The notes under the pieces: model-generated
Told to the model about the DNA's origin: nothing
The model's database searches: none
What the model saw: the letters and a program-made list of their open reading frames with translations, nothing else
From: Actinomycetota bacterium
Lineage (GTDB): Bacteria > Actinomycetota > Actinomycetes > S36-B12 > UBA5976
NCBI GenBank assembly: GCA_026393095.1
Contig: JAPLAV010000070.1
Coordinates: 8,857 to 53,421, forward strand
Direction of reading: 5' to 3'
DNA: 44,565 nt
Shown here: one piece after another, positions 9,651 through 21,923 of the stretch
Position numbering within the stretch: position 1 is the stretch's first letter
How the letters are laid out: each line of letters opens with the position of its first letter
Program-made: the position numbers and the translations under genes

Positions 9651-11714
9651 ATGAGACCAGTTAATGATCTGATCAGAACTGTTGCTCCTTTTAAAGTTGA
9701 AGCAGATTATGAACCAGCAGGAGATCAGCCTGCAGCAATTAAGGATTTAGAAGAACGTATCCGCAAAGGTGAAAAGCACGTCGTACTTTTAGGCGCTACT
9801 GGTACGGGAAAATCTGCAACGACAGCTTGGTTAATTGAGAAATTACAGCGACCAACTTTAATCATTGAACCAAATAAAACACTTGCCGCTCAAATTGCCA
9901 ACGAGTTACGAGAAATGCTTCCTAACAATGCTGTTGAATATTTCGTTTCCTATTACGACTATTACCAACCTGAAGCCTATGTTCCTCAAACCGATACCTT
10001 CATTGAAAAAGACTCAAGTATCAATGAGGAAGTAGAAAGACTTAGACATTCTGCAACAAGTGCCCTTCTGACAAGAAGAGATGTTGTGGTTGTGGCGACT
10101 GTTTCTTGTATTTATGGATTAGGAACCCCTGAAGAATATGTAAAGCAAGCTATTCGAATTAGAAAAAACCAAGACTTTTCTCGTGACAAACTTCTTCGCC
10201 AATTAGTAGATATCCAATACACCCGAAATGATTACGCCTTCGAGCGTGGCACATTTCGCGTTAGAGGCGACACTGTTGAAATCTTTCCTGCCTATGAGGA
10301 ACATCCTGTTCGAATTGAAATGTTTGGCGATGAAATTGAGCGCATTATGACTCTTCATCCTTTAACAGGTGAAATCTTGACTGATGATGAAGAAATGTTT
10401 ATTTTTCCTGCCACTCATTATGTGGCAAGTCCTGAGCAAACAGCAAAGGCACTTTCGGCAATTGAAGTAGAACTAATGCATCGGGTTAAAGAACTAGAAA
10501 GCCAAAACAAACTACTTGAAGCTCAAAGAATAAAGATGAGAACCGCGTTTGATCTAGAAATGATTCGTGAATTAGGTTTTTGTTCAGGTATTGAGAACTA
10601 CTCTCGATATTTTGATGATCGTGCTCCAGGTAGTGCTCCAAATTGTTTACTTGATTATTTCCCCGAAGATTTTCTTTTGGTAATTGATGAATCCCATGTT
10701 GCAGTTCCTCAAATTGGGGGAATGTATGAGGGAGATGCATCACGCAAGAGAACTCTTGTTGAATACGGATTTCGACTCCCAAGTGCAATGGATAATCGAC
10801 CATTAAAATTTGCTGAGTTTGAAGAAAGAGTTGGTCAAACTGTTTATCTTTCTGCTACCCCTGGTCCTTATGAGCTTGGCAAAGTAACTTCTGTTGTTGA
10901 ACAAGTAATTAGACCAACTGGATTAGTAGATCCTGAAGTTGAAGTTAGACCCACAAAAGGTCAAATTGATGATTTACTACATGAAATAAAAATAAGAGCT
11001 GAGAAAGGTGAAAGAACATTAGTAACGACTTTGACCAAAAAGATGGCAGAAGATCTAACAGATTACTTCTTGGAAAAGGATATGAGAGTTAGATATTTGC
11101 ATTCAGAAATCGATACGTTAAAACGAGTTGAATTGTTGAGAGGATTAAGAATTGGTGAATTTGATTGTCTGGTGGGAATCAACTTGTTACGTGAAGGTTT
11201 GGATTTACCCGAGGTTTCTCTAGTTGCCATTCTTGATGCTGACAAAGAAGGATTCTTAAGATCGGAAAAATCTCTAATTCAAACTATTGGTAGAGCTGCT
11301 CGAAACGTTGATGGACAGGTAATTATGTATGCCGACAACATCACCAAATCAATGCGAAAAGCACTTGATGAGACTAACCGAAGACGAGAAAGACAAGTTG
11401 CACATAATTTAGCCAATGGCATAGATCCAACACCACTTCGTAAGAAGATCTCAGATATCAACGACTCAATCATCAAAGAAGATTCTGATACTGAAATGGT
11501 GCTGGAAGAAGCCATGAGTATCAAAAAATTGCGTAAGGACAAAAAAGATGGTGCTAGTCCTGCTCAAGATCTAGCTAATTTGATAACTGAACTCAGTGCC
11601 CAGATGAAATTGGCAGCTTCTGAGTTGAATTTTGAACTGGCTGCTCGATACCGTGACGAAATTCACGAACTCAAAAAAGAATTGCGCCAGATGGTTGCAG
11701 CGGGCCACGCCTAA
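9651..11714 (+). CDS. uvrB: Excinuclease ABC subunit UvrB
   Basis: '[65 protein letters not shown]' and C-terminal UVR motif. Confidence 0.97.
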   Translation: MRPVNDLIRTVAPFKVEADYEPAGDQPAAIKDLEERIRKGEKHVVLLGATGTGKSATTAWLIEKLQRPTLIIEPNKTLAAQIANELREMLPNNAVEYFVSYYDYYQPEAYVPQTDTFIEKDSSINEEVERLRHSATSALLTRRDVVVVATVSCIYGLGTPEEYVKQAIRIRKNQDFSRDKLLRQLVDIQYTRNDYAFERGTFRVRGDTVEIFPAYEEHPVRIEMFGDEIERIMTLHPLTGEILTDDEEMFIFPATHYVASPEQTAKALSAIEVELMHRVKELESQNKLLEAQRIKMRTAFDLEMIRELGFCSGIENYSRYFDDRAPGSAPNCLLDYFPEDFLLVIDESHVAVPQIGGMYEGDASRKRTLVEYGFRLPSAMDNRPLKFAEFEERVGQTVYLSATPGPYELGKVTSVVEQVIRPTGLVDPEVEVRPTKGQIDDLLHEIKIRAEKGERTLVTTLTKKMAEDLTDYFLEKDMRVRYLHSEIDTLKRVELLRGLRIGEFDCLVGINLLREGLDLPEVSLVAILDADKEGFLRSEKSLIQTIGRAARNVDGQVIMYADNITKSMRKALDETNRRRERQVAHNLANGIDPTPLRKKISDINDSIIKEDSDTEMVLEEAMSIKKLRKDKKDGASPAQDLANLITELSAQMKLAASELNFELAARYRDEIHELKKELRQMVAAGHA

Positions 11715-11731
11715 TTTGATACATTGAAAAT

Positions 11732-12763
11732 ATGAATATGGAAGAACCACTTTGGGTCTGGGTCGTCACAATTTTGGCATTTTTTGCCGTTTACACCGCA
11801 GAATTTATTTACGCTAAAAGACATCCACATGTTGTTCAATTTCGTGAAGCAGCAAAATGGGTAGTTGTTTATATCGCTGCAGCAATCTTGTTTGGTATTG
11901 GTATTTGGACTATCAAGGGACAAGATGCAGGCATTGAATTTTTTGCAGGATGGATTACTGAATACAGTTTAAGTGTCGATAACCTCTTTGTCTTTGTAAT
12001 TATTCTTTCGGCTTTTGCTGTTCCTGCCATTTATCAACAAGAAGTTTTGCAAGTGGGAATTATTGGGGCACTTGTTTTAAGATTCCTATTTATCATTGTT
12101 GGCGCTGCAGCAATTGCCAAATTTAGTTGGGTCTTTTTTATCTTCGGTGCATTTTTGCTTTACACTGCTTATAAACTTGCTTCAAAGCATGGTACAGAAA
12201 GTGACCCATCTCAAAACAAAGTTTTGAAATTAGCAGAGAAGTATTTACCTGTTACACCTAAGTATCACGAGGGTGCGTTCAGGGTCACAATTGATGGAAA
12301 GAAATATTTTACGCCTCTATTTATTGTCATGATTGCAATTTTTACCACAGATATTTTATTTGCCCTTGATTCAATTCCAGCAATATTTGGACTAACTGAT
12401 GATCCATACATTGTTTTTACTGCTAATGCATTTGCACTTATGGGACTTCGTCAATTGTATTTCATGCTTGATGGATTACTTGATCGTTTGATTTATCTGT
12501 CTTATGGCTTATCAGTAATTCTTGGTTTCATCGGAGTAAAACTAATTCTTCATGCAGCTCATGAAAATGGCTTCAAATCAGCACCTGAAATATCAACTCC
12601 AGTTTCACTGGCGGTAATCGTGGGAGTGTTAGCAATTACCGTTTATGCCTCACTTCGTCAAACAAAGCTTCATCCAGAACTTGCACATAAACCAGGCCAG
12701 AAAGCCGCGGGAACTGCCATCGCTGATATCAAGAGAGATCATCCTGGAGTTGAAGAAGCGTAA
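11732..12763 (+). CDS. TerC family integral membrane protein
   Basis: 343 aa; 'EYSLSVDNLFVFVIILSAFAVP' and 'FTTDILFALDSIPAIFGLTDDPYIVFTANAFALMGLRQLYF' are TerC signatures. Confidence 0.93.
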   Translation: MNMEEPLWVWVVTILAFFAVYTAEFIYAKRHPHVVQFREAAKWVVVYIAAAILFGIGIWTIKGQDAGIEFFAGWITEYSLSVDNLFVFVIILSAFAVPAIYQQEVLQVGIIGALVLRFLFIIVGAAAIAKFSWVFFIFGAFLLYTAYKLASKHGTESDPSQNKVLKLAEKYLPVTPKYHEGAFRVTIDGKKYFTPLFIVMIAIFTTDILFALDSIPAIFGLTDDPYIVFTANAFALMGLRQLYFMLDGLLDRLIYLSYGLSVILGFIGVKLILHAAHENGFKSAPEISTPVSLAVIVGVLAITVYASLRQTKLHPELAHKPGQKAAGTAIADIKRDHPGVEEA

Positions 12764-12791
12764 AAAGCGCTTAAGCATTAACCTTTGTTAG

Positions 12792-15701
12792 ATGACTGCG
12801 ACTACTCCCAAAAAGACTGAGACCAAAAGACATGGCTCAGCTGTTGCAGATAAATTAATTGTTCGTGGTGCCCGAGAGCACAACTTAAAAGATATTTCAC
12901 TTGAACTTCCGAGAGATGCTCTGATTGTTTTCACAGGTTTGTCAGGTTCAGGAAAATCCTCACTAGCATTTGACACAATTTTTGCTGAGGGTCAACGCAG
13001 ATATGTTGAAAGTTTGTCGGCTTATGCCAGACAGTTCTTAGGACAGATGGACAAACCCGATGTTGACTTTATTGAAGGTTTGTCTCCTGCAGTTTCAATC
13101 GATCAGAAATCAACCAATAGAAATCCCCGTTCCACAGTTGGAACTATTACCGAAGTTCATGATTACTTAAGACTTTTATACGCCAGAGCCGGAACTCCAC
13201 ACTGTCCAAAATGTGGGGTAATAATTCATAGACAAACTCCACAACAAATTGTTGACCAAGTTCTGGAATTAACTGCTGGAACAAAATTCCAAGTGTTAGC
13301 ACCGGTCATCAGAGGTAGAAAAGGTGAATATCAGGATCTTTTCAAAGAATTACAAACCCAAGGTTTTTCTAGAGCTCGAATTGATGGCGAAACTTATGCT
13401 TTAACTGAGGTTCCAGTTTTAAAGAAGCAAGAAAAACACAACATTGATGTGGTTGTTGATCGTTTAAGCGTTAAGGCCGAATCAAGACAGAGAATTACAG
13501 ACTCTGTAGAGACAGCTTTAAAACTTGCCAATGGCACAGTTGTTCTGGATTTCGTTGATGAACCAACAAAATCAAAGAATAAAGAGCGAGTATATTCAGA
13601 GCATTTGGCTTGTACAAATTGTGAAATATCTTTTGATCAACTTGAACCAAGATCATTTTCATTCAATTCACCATTTGGAGCTTGTCCTGAATGTAGCGGT
13701 TTGGGAAATCATTTAGAGGTAGACGAAGACTTGATCATTCCTGATAAAGATTTATCTATCGGTGATGGGGCAATCGCACCATGGGCAAATTCTTCATCTG
13801 AAGGTTATTGGGCCAGGCTTCTTGAAGCTGTTGCAAAAGATTTGAAATTTTCACTTGATACTCCATATAAGAAATTGTCAGATAAAACTAAGAATTCTTT
13901 GCTTTATGGATACGAAAGTAACATCAATGTTAAATATAAGAATTCTTATGGCAGACAAAGATCTTATTGGACAGAATTTGAAGGTGTAATTGAAAACATT
14001 CACAATCGTCATGAGAAATCAGATTCTGATGCAGCCCGTGAGCATCTTGAAGGTTACATGCGTCAAAAACCTTGTAAGACTTGTAAAGGTGCTCGACTAA
14101 AACCTGTCTCTTTAGCAGTAAAAATCGGAAGCAAAAGTATTGCCGAGATGAGTGCCATGTCAATTGGGGAAGTTACTGAATTCATTACTTCGCTAAAGCT
14201 TGGTAAAAGAGAGATGGCAATTGCTCAAAGAGTTTTGAAAGAAGTAATTGAAAGATTGCAATTCTTGCTTGATGTTGGTTTGGACTACTTATCTTTAGAT
14301 AGAGCTGCGGGAACCCTTTCTGGAGGAGAAGCACAAAGAATTCGTCTTGCTACTCAAATTGGGTCAGGTTTAGTAGGAGTTCTTTATGTACTGGATGAAC
14401 CAAGTATTGGTTTGCATCAAAGAGACAACAAAAAATTAATTGCTACTTTAATTCGATTAAGAAATCTAGGTAACACTTTGATAGTTGTCGAGCATGATGA
14501 AGAAACTATTAGAGCTGCTGACTGGGTTGTAGATATCGGACCTGGAGCTGGCGAACATGGCGGCTATGTAGTTTCTAGTGGCACGGTTAAAGAATTAGAA
14601 AACAATGAGAAATCAATAACTGGTGATTACATTTCTGGCAGAAAGCGTGTGGTTGTTCCCAAAAAGCGTCGACCTATAGACAAAGAAAGAATGATCAAAG
14701 TTGTTGAAGCTCAAGAAAATAACCTTAAGAAGGTCACTGTTGAATTTCCACTAGGAGTCTTTGTGGCAGTAACCGGAGTTAGCGGATCTGGGAAATCCAC
14801 ATTGGTAAATGATATTTTGTACACCACTTTGGCAAGAGATCTTCATCAAGCAAGAACTGTTCCTGGGCAGCATAAAAAAGTTGAAGGAACTAAACATTTA
14901 GACAAAGTAGTTCATGTTGATCAAAGTCCAATCGGAAGAACTCCTCGAAGTAACCCTGCAACCTACACTGGTGTTTTTGATAACGTGCGTAAACTTTTTG
15001 CAGAAACTAGTGAAGCAAAAATCAGAGGGTATCAACCAGGGCGATTCAGCTTTAACGTTAAAGGTGGAAGATGTGAACCTTGTTCTGGTGATGGAACTAT
15101 CCAAATTGAAATGAACTTTTTGCCTGATGTTTATGTACCTTGCGAAGTTTGTCAGGGAGCGCGCTACAACCGAGATACTCTAGAAGTTCACTACAAAGGA
15201 AAAACTGTTAGTGAAGTTTTAAATATGCCAATTGAGCAGGCTTTAGTATTTTTTGAATCTGTTCCTGCAATTGCGAGACACTTAAAGACACTGGTGGATG
15301 TGGGATTAGGTTATGTTCGCCTAGGTCAATCTGCCCCAACACTTTCGGGTGGAGAAGCACAACGAGTAAAACTTGCCACAGAATTGCAAAGACGTAGCAC
15401 TGGTAGAACTATTTATGTGCTTGATGAACCAACCACAGGATTGCATTTTGAAGATGTTAGAAAACTCTTAGGAGTTCTAGAAAGATTAGTAGATTCTGGC
15501 AATACGGTAATTGTTATTGAACATAATTTAGATGTAATCAAGAATTCTGATTGGGTAATCGATATGGGGCCTGAAGGTGGCTTTAGAGGCGGCACTGTTG
15601 TTGCGCAAGGCACCCCTGAACAAATTGCGAAAGTAAGTGGTAGTTACACCGGTCATTATTTGGCACAAATTTTAAAGAATTCCACTAGTAAAGCAGGTTA
15701 A
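12792..15701 (+). CDS. uvrA: Excinuclease ABC subunit UvrA
   Basis: 969 aa; '[63 protein letters not shown]', CxxC zinc fingers, two ABC signatures. Confidence 0.97.
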   Translation: MTATTPKKTETKRHGSAVADKLIVRGAREHNLKDISLELPRDALIVFTGLSGSGKSSLAFDTIFAEGQRRYVESLSAYARQFLGQMDKPDVDFIEGLSPAVSIDQKSTNRNPRSTVGTITEVHDYLRLLYARAGTPHCPKCGVIIHRQTPQQIVDQVLELTAGTKFQVLAPVIRGRKGEYQDLFKELQTQGFSRARIDGETYALTEVPVLKKQEKHNIDVVVDRLSVKAESRQRITDSVETALKLANGTVVLDFVDEPTKSKNKERVYSEHLACTNCEISFDQLEPRSFSFNSPFGACPECSGLGNHLEVDEDLIIPDKDLSIGDGAIAPWANSSSEGYWARLLEAVAKDLKFSLDTPYKKLSDKTKNSLLYGYESNINVKYKNSYGRQRSYWTEFEGVIENIHNRHEKSDSDAAREHLEGYMRQKPCKTCKGARLKPVSLAVKIGSKSIAEMSAMSIGEVTEFITSLKLGKREMAIAQRVLKEVIERLQFLLDVGLDYLSLDRAAGTLSGGEAQRIRLATQIGSGLVGVLYVLDEPSIGLHQRDNKKLIATLIRLRNLGNTLIVVEHDEETIRAADWVVDIGPGAGEHGGYVVSSGTVKELENNEKSITGDYISGRKRVVVPKKRRPIDKERMIKVVEAQENNLKKVTVEFPLGVFVAVTGVSGSGKSTLVNDILYTTLARDLHQARTVPGQHKKVEGTKHLDKVVHVDQSPIGRTPRSNPATYTGVFDNVRKLFAETSEAKIRGYQPGRFSFNVKGGRCEPCSGDGTIQIEMNFLPDVYVPCEVCQGARYNRDTLEVHYKGKTVSEVLNMPIEQALVFFESVPAIARHLKTLVDVGLGYVRLGQSAPTLSGGEAQRVKLATELQRRSTGRTIYVLDEPTTGLHFEDVRKLLGVLERLVDSGNTVIVIEHNLDVIKNSDWVIDMGPEGGFRGGTVVAQGTPEQIAKVSGSYTGHYLAQILKNSTSKAG

Positions 15702-15703
15702 CA

Positions 15704-17608
15704 ATGGCAGATCCATCTTTATATCGGCCAAAAAATGTACCTGAACTTCCAGGTGTCTATAGATTTAAAATGGCAGATGAAACAGTTATTTATGTTGGTA
15801 AAGCCAAGAATTTAAAAAATAGATTAAATAGTTATTTCACAGACATAAGTAATCTTCATCCTCGAACAGCAATGATGGTGAAAACTGCAGCCATGGTTGA
15901 TTGGGTAACAGTCCACAACGAAGTAGAAGCATTGCAATTGGAATTCACCTGGATCAAAGCATTCAATCCTAGATTCAATGTACGTTTTCGCGATAACAAA
16001 ACTTACCCCTATTTAACTTTGACTTTGAAAGACGAATTTCCCCAAATAGCTGTTACAAGGGGAGCCAAAAAGAAAGGTAACAAGTATTACGGACCCTTCA
16101 CTCATGTTTGGGCAATTCGCCAAACTATGGAACAAATAACTCGAGTTTTTCCAATCAGATCTTGCAAAGACACCGTTTATAGAAGACATCAATTAATGAA
16201 GAGACCATGTTTGTTAGGTGATATTGAAAGATGTGCAGCTCCATGTGTTGGAAGAGTTAATAAAGAAGAATACGGATCGATTGTCACAAATGTAGTTAAT
16301 TTCTTGAATGGAAATACCAAGTCAATATTTAAAGATCTTGAGTCTGAGATGAGCAGAGCAAGTGCGAATCAAGAATTTGAAAAAGCCGCTCGATTTAGGG
16401 ATAGATTGGGAGCCTTAACTAAAGTTGTTGAATTAAATGCAATTGTTTTTGATGATGAAACAGACGCTGATCTAATTGCTTTAACTTCTGATGATTTGCA
16501 CCTGTCAACTCAAATATTCCATGTTCGACAGGGCCAAATCAAGGGTGAAAGATCTTTTGTTTCAGATCGCATAGATCACAAAACTATGCCAGAGCATTTT
16601 GAAGATTTATTGGTTCAACTTTATGGTGAATTAGAGGGTGACGCTATACCTAAAGAAATATTAATTAATCAGGAAATATCCGAAATAGATTCAGTCACCA
16701 AATGGATATCTGAAAATGCTAAGAAAACTGTTGAAATCAGAAAACCTCAACGAGGTGATAAGCGAAAGCTTATGGAAACAAGTGAGAAGAATTCTGAACA
16801 AAATCTGACTATGCATAAACTCAAACGCTCTGCTGATTTATTGAGTAGAACCAAAGCTTTGGAAGAATTAGCCACTTCTTTGGATTTGGAACAACCACCG
16901 TTGAGAATCGAGTGCATTGACGTTTCCAATATCTCAGGAACCAGCACCACTGCATCACTTGTTGTCTTTGAAGATGGCATTGCACAAAAGAAGCATTACC
17001 GAAGTTTTAACATTAAATCATTCGAAGGCCAAGATGATCCAAGAGCAATTCATGAAACGGTAACTAGACGCTTTAGATATTTGGTTGATGAAAATGATGA
17101 AGAAAACAAAACTGAAAAGAAAAGTTTTGCCTACCGACCAAGTTTGCTCTTGGTTGACGGAGGACAAATTCAAGTAAATGCTGCTCGAGAGGCATTAGAT
17201 GAATTGGGGCTTTCAGATATTGAGACTATTGGAATTGCCAAAAGACTTGAAGAATTGTGGAAACCTGGGGTTAAAGATCCAATATTGTTGCCTCGAAATA
17301 GTGAAGCATTATTTTTAGTGCAAAGAATAAGAGATGAAGCCCATCGTTTTGCAATTACTAAAACCAGAATGCGTCATGCAAAGGCTTCACTAGCTAGTGA
17401 ATTAGATGGGATCAAAGGCTTAGGGGAGAAAAAGATTAAAACCCTTTTAGACACTTTTGGCTCAGTGAGCACGATTCGAGAACAAAACTTAGAATCACTT
17501 TTGACAGTACCTGGAATTACTTCCGAAATAGCCACAAACATTATGCAGACTCTGAAAGATGTTCCCACTAAATTCGATCCTTTAACCGGGGAAATCATCG
17601 AAAGTTAA
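15704..17608 (+). CDS. uvrC: Excinuclease ABC subunit UvrC
   Basis: GIY-YIG domain 'PGVYRFKMADETVIYVGKAKNLKNRLNSYF', C-terminal 'RIECIDVSNISGTSTTASLVVFEDG' and HhH. Confidence 0.96.
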   Translation: MADPSLYRPKNVPELPGVYRFKMADETVIYVGKAKNLKNRLNSYFTDISNLHPRTAMMVKTAAMVDWVTVHNEVEALQLEFTWIKAFNPRFNVRFRDNKTYPYLTLTLKDEFPQIAVTRGAKKKGNKYYGPFTHVWAIRQTMEQITRVFPIRSCKDTVYRRHQLMKRPCLLGDIERCAAPCVGRVNKEEYGSIVTNVVNFLNGNTKSIFKDLESEMSRASANQEFEKAARFRDRLGALTKVVELNAIVFDDETDADLIALTSDDLHLSTQIFHVRQGQIKGERSFVSDRIDHKTMPEHFEDLLVQLYGELEGDAIPKEILINQEISEIDSVTKWISENAKKTVEIRKPQRGDKRKLMETSEKNSEQNLTMHKLKRSADLLSRTKALEELATSLDLEQPPLRIECIDVSNISGTSTTASLVVFEDGIAQKKHYRSFNIKSFEGQDDPRAIHETVTRRFRYLVDENDEENKTEKKSFAYRPSLLLVDGGQIQVNAAREALDELGLSDIETIGIAKRLEELWKPGVKDPILLPRNSEALFLVQRIRDEAHRFAITKTRMRHAKASLASELDGIKGLGEKKIKTLLDTFGSVSTIREQNLESLLTVPGITSEIATNIMQTLKDVPTKFDPLTGEIIES

Positions 17609-17630
17609 GGCAATAGGGCAGACTATAAAC

Positions 17631-18488
17631 ATGAGTAATCCTGAAGTTCTAATTGTCACAGGTATGTCAGGTGCCGGCAGGTCAACTGCGGCAAGAGCTT
17701 TAGAAGATCTGGGTTGGTTCGTTATTGATAACTTGCCACCATCAGTTTTAAATTCAGCATTAAATGATGTAAAACTTCAAGGTGTTGCAAGTCATATTGC
17801 AGTAGTAGTTGATGTTCGCGGTGGAAAACTATTTTCAAATTTGGATAAAGCACTAGCAGAAGTAAAGAAAGATAATTGGGAAGTTCGAGTACTTTTTCTT
17901 GAAGCATCCGATGTTTCACTTGTTAGAAGATTTGAAGGCAGCAGAAGACCACATCCATTGCAAGGTGATGGTCGAGTTCTAGATGGTTTGCAGAATGAAA
18001 GAGAACTTTTGGGAGATCTAAGAGCCAATGCTGATGTGGTAATTGACACCTCAGATATGTCTTCACCTGGACTTCGAACTGTTATTGAAAAGACATTCGA
18101 AAGTGATGTTGCAACATTTCAGGCAACAATATTGTCATTTGGATTCAAATATGGAATTCCGGTAGATGCTGATTTCGTCTTCGATGTGAGATTTTTAGCA
18201 AATCCTTTCTGGGAAGAGGATTTGAAAAAACTCACAGGATTAGATAAAAAAGTTCAAGATTTTGTACTCAAGCAAGACGGTGCTGAGAATTTCTCAAAAA
18301 CAATAAATGAAGTGATAAATGTAACGACGCCTGGATATGTTCGAGAAGGTAAAAAGTATGTAACCGTTGCTATTGGTTGTACAGGAGGAAAACACAGAAG
18401 TGTGACGATTGCTGAAAAAGTTGCTCAAGAATTGAAAAGTAATGGAGCAAAAGTAAGAGTTGTACATAGAGATTTAGGGAAAGAATAA
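17631..18488 (+). CDS. rapZ: RNase adapter RapZ / nucleotide-binding protein
   Basis: 'VTGMSGAGRSTAARALEDLGWFVIDNLPP' and 'VAIGCTGGKHRSVTIAE'. Confidence 0.93.
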   Translation: MSNPEVLIVTGMSGAGRSTAARALEDLGWFVIDNLPPSVLNSALNDVKLQGVASHIAVVVDVRGGKLFSNLDKALAEVKKDNWEVRVLFLEASDVSLVRRFEGSRRPHPLQGDGRVLDGLQNERELLGDLRANADVVIDTSDMSSPGLRTVIEKTFESDVATFQATILSFGFKYGIPVDADFVFDVRFLANPFWEEDLKKLTGLDKKVQDFVLKQDGAENFSKTINEVINVTTPGYVREGKKYVTVAIGCTGGKHRSVTIAEKVAQELKSNGAKVRVVHRDLGKE

Positions 18489-18504
18489 GTAACAAAAGTT
18501 GTTT

Positions 18505-18524
18505 TTAGTAACTAATGTTACTAA
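18505..18524. repeat. Inverted repeat between rapZ and whiA
   Basis: ttagtaac-taat-gttactaa, perfect 8-bp arms. Confidence 0.6.
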
Positions 18525-18569
18525 TGTGACTCATCTTTATCGAGAATCAAAAATATATTTGAAACAATC

Positions 18570-18593
18570 TGACACGCCGGTGAAGTTGTGTCA
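18570..18593. promoter_or_regulatory. Candidate WhiA autoregulatory site: inverted GACAC motifs
   Basis: TGACAC-N12-GTGTCA upstream of whiA; GACAC is the recognition motif reported for Streptomyces WhiA. Confidence 0.4.
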
Positions 18594-18604
18594 AAATGGA
18601 ATAT

Positions 18605-19585
18605 ATGGCCATGACTTCTGCAGTAAAAGACGAATTAGCACGAGTTGAACTAAATAAAACTTGTTGTAGAAAAGCTGAAGTATCAGCTCTATTGCGTTTT
18701 GCTGGGGGACTTCACTTAGTAGCCGGTCAAATTGTGGTTGAAGCAGAACTTGATGCTGGTCAAATTGCCAGACGTTTAAGAAAAGACATAGTTGAGCTTT
18801 ATGGCCACGATGCTGAGATGTCAGTGTTACAAGGTTCTGGAATTAGAAAAGGTGCTCGTTACGTTGTGCGCGTTGTACAAGGTGGAGATGTTTTAGCTAA
18901 ACAAACAGGATTAATCGATTCTGCTGGAAGACCAATTAGAGGATTGCCACCTTCAGTAGTTGGTGGCGGAATTTGTGACGCAGAAGCAGCTTGGCGTGGT
19001 GCATTTTTAGCGCACGGATCTTTAACAGAACCAGGCAGATCAAGTGCTTTAGAAATTACTGCACCTGGTCCTGAAGCAGCTCTAGCCTTAGTAGGAGCAG
19101 CACGAAGATTAGATGTGGTTGCAAAAGCTCGTGAAGTTCGTGGTGTTGACCGAGTAGTAATTAGAGATGGCGATGCCATTGGTGCACTTCTAACAAGACT
19201 TGGCGCACACACTGCTGTGATGGCTTGGGAAGAACGTCGCATGCGAAGAGAAGTACGTGCGACTGCAAATCGTTTAGCAAATTTTGATGATGCAAATCTT
19301 CGACGCAGTGCTCAAGCAGCGGTAGCAGCAGGAGCAAGAGTTGCCCGAGCCATGGAAATTTTAGGAAACGAAATACCTGATCACTTAAAAGCTGCTGGAG
19401 ATTTAAGAATTACTCATAAGCAAGCAAGTTTGGAAGAACTAGGCGCGCTGAGTGATCCTCCTTTAACAAAGGATGCCATCGCTGGTCGCATCAGAAGACT
19501 TTTGGCAATGGCTGACAAGAGAGCAAATGAACTTGGAATTCCGACAACAGAAGCCTCTCTCACGCCAGAAATGCTTGAAGGATAG
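18605..19585 (+). CDS. whiA: Sporulation/cell-division regulator WhiA
   Basis: '[39 protein letters not shown]' and '[39 protein letters not shown]'; start taken at 18605. Confidence 0.95.
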   Translation: MAMTSAVKDELARVELNKTCCRKAEVSALLRFAGGLHLVAGQIVVEAELDAGQIARRLRKDIVELYGHDAEMSVLQGSGIRKGARYVVRVVQGGDVLAKQTGLIDSAGRPIRGLPPSVVGGGICDAEAAWRGAFLAHGSLTEPGRSSALEITAPGPEAALALVGAARRLDVVAKAREVRGVDRVVIRDGDAIGALLTRLGAHTAVMAWEERRMRREVRATANRLANFDDANLRRSAQAAVAAGARVARAMEILGNEIPDHLKAAGDLRITHKQASLEELGALSDPPLTKDAIAGRIRRLLAMADKRANELGIPTTEASLTPEMLEG

Positions 19586-19660
19586 AATTACATCGGCAAC
19601 GTCGCCGAAATTGCAGTAAGAAATATGTCCCCATATCTATTTTCTGGAGTTGATTACTAA

Positions 19661-20710
<1,050 letters not shown>

Positions 20711-20717
20711 GTCATTG

Positions 20718-21923
20718 ATGAAAACAATTGACGATATTGATGTAACTAATCAGCGCGTTTTATTACGCGCTGATTTAAATGCGCCCATGAAGCAAGATGC
20801 TAATGGCGTAATGCAAATTACTGATGATGGTCGGTTAAAGGCCAGTATTACCACAATTAATGACTTAAGAAAAAAGAACGCAAAAATTATTGTCTTGGCA
20901 CATTTGGGCAGACCAAAAGGTGAAAGAAAACCAGAATTATCCTTAAAGCCAATTGCTAAAAGATTAGGTGAATTGGTGGGAACACCAATTACGTTCATTG
21001 ATGATTTAAATGGTGCCGATACTTTATCAATTGTTAATGCTTTAAAACCTGGTGAAATTGCTATGGTGGAAAACATTCGATACGAAAAAGATGAAACTAG
21101 CAAGGATGCAACAGAGAGACAAAAATTAGCAAAAGTTTTGGCAACTTTAGGTGATGTATTCGTTATTGATGGGTTTGGAGTTGTGCACCGTGAACAAGCT
21201 TCTGTGACTGATATTGCCCGACTTTTGCCAAAAGCAGCTGGAAGATTAGTTCAAGCAGAACAAAAAGCCTTCGATAATGTGCTAAACAATCCAGTAAGAC
21301 CTTACGTTGTGGTGCTTGGTGGCTCAAAAGTAAGTGACAAACTAGGTGTTATTAATAATTTGATTAGCAAAGTTGACAAATTGCTTATTGGTGGAGGAAT
21401 GGCTTTTACTTTCCTTAAAGCTCAAGGTTTTGAAGTTGGAGATTCCCTACTAGAAGTAGATCGAATCGATGAAGTAAAACAATTAATCAAAACGGCTCAA
21501 GAGAAAAATGTTGAAATCGTCTTACCAGTTGATGTAGTGATCTCAAAAGAACTAGACGGCTTAGCACCGGTTTCAGTTGTTGATGCCCACCAAATTCCAG
21601 TAGGACAAAAAGGTTTAGACATAGGTCCTAAAACTAGTGAACTTTTTGCTACCAAAATTCGAGATGCTAAAACTGTTGTTTGGAATGGTCCAATGGGTGT
21701 GTTTGAAGTAAATGCATTCGCATCTGGCACAAAAACAGTTGCCCAAGCACTTGCAAATAGCGATGCATATAGCGTTGTCGGTGGTGGCGATTCAGCTGCT
21801 GCAATACGATTACTTGGTTTAGATGAATCAAAGTTTGATCACATAAGTACTGGTGGGGGAGCCTCACTAGAACTTTTAGAAGGAAAAGTTTTGCCTGGAT
21901 TAGCTGTTTTGGAAGAGGGATAA
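20718..21923 (+). CDS. pgk: Phosphoglycerate kinase
   Basis: Start re-assigned to MKTIDDIDVTNQRVLLRADLNAPM; 'VVVLGGSKVSDKLGVI' and 'VVGGGDSAAAI'. Confidence 0.95.
   Translation: MKTIDDIDVTNQRVLLRADLNAPMKQDANGVMQITDDGRLKASITTINDLRKKNAKIIVLAHLGRPKGERKPELSLKPIAKRLGELVGTPITFIDDLNGADTLSIVNALKPGEIAMVENIRYEKDETSKDATERQKLAKVLATLGDVFVIDGFGVVHREQASVTDIARLLPKAAGRLVQAEQKAFDNVLNNPVRPYVVVLGGSKVSDKLGVINNLISKVDKLLIGGGMAFTFLKAQGFEVGDSLLEVDRIDEVKQLIKTAQEKNVEIVLPVDVVISKELDGLAPVSVVDAHQIPVGQKGLDIGPKTSELFATKIRDAKTVVWNGPMGVFEVNAFASGTKTVAQALANSDAYSVVGGGDSAAAIRLLGLDESKFDHISTGGGASLELLEGKVLPGLAVLEEG

Noticed and set aside
10486-10803. 105-aa minus-strand ORF inside uvrB (and the similar short ORFs throughout the track)
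   Set aside because: Fully contained within confident core genes on the other strand or frame; no family recognised.
12764-12777. 14-mer aaagcgcttaagca also present near 27331 at the ATP-grasp/ctaA overlap
   Set aside because: One shared 14-mer in 44 kb of AT-rich sequence is compatible with chance; one copy is coding and no further copies were noticed.
18859-19242. 127-aa minus-strand ORF inside whiA
   Set aside because: Antisense of a highly conserved gene; Ser/Ala/Arg-rich shadow frame with no start context.
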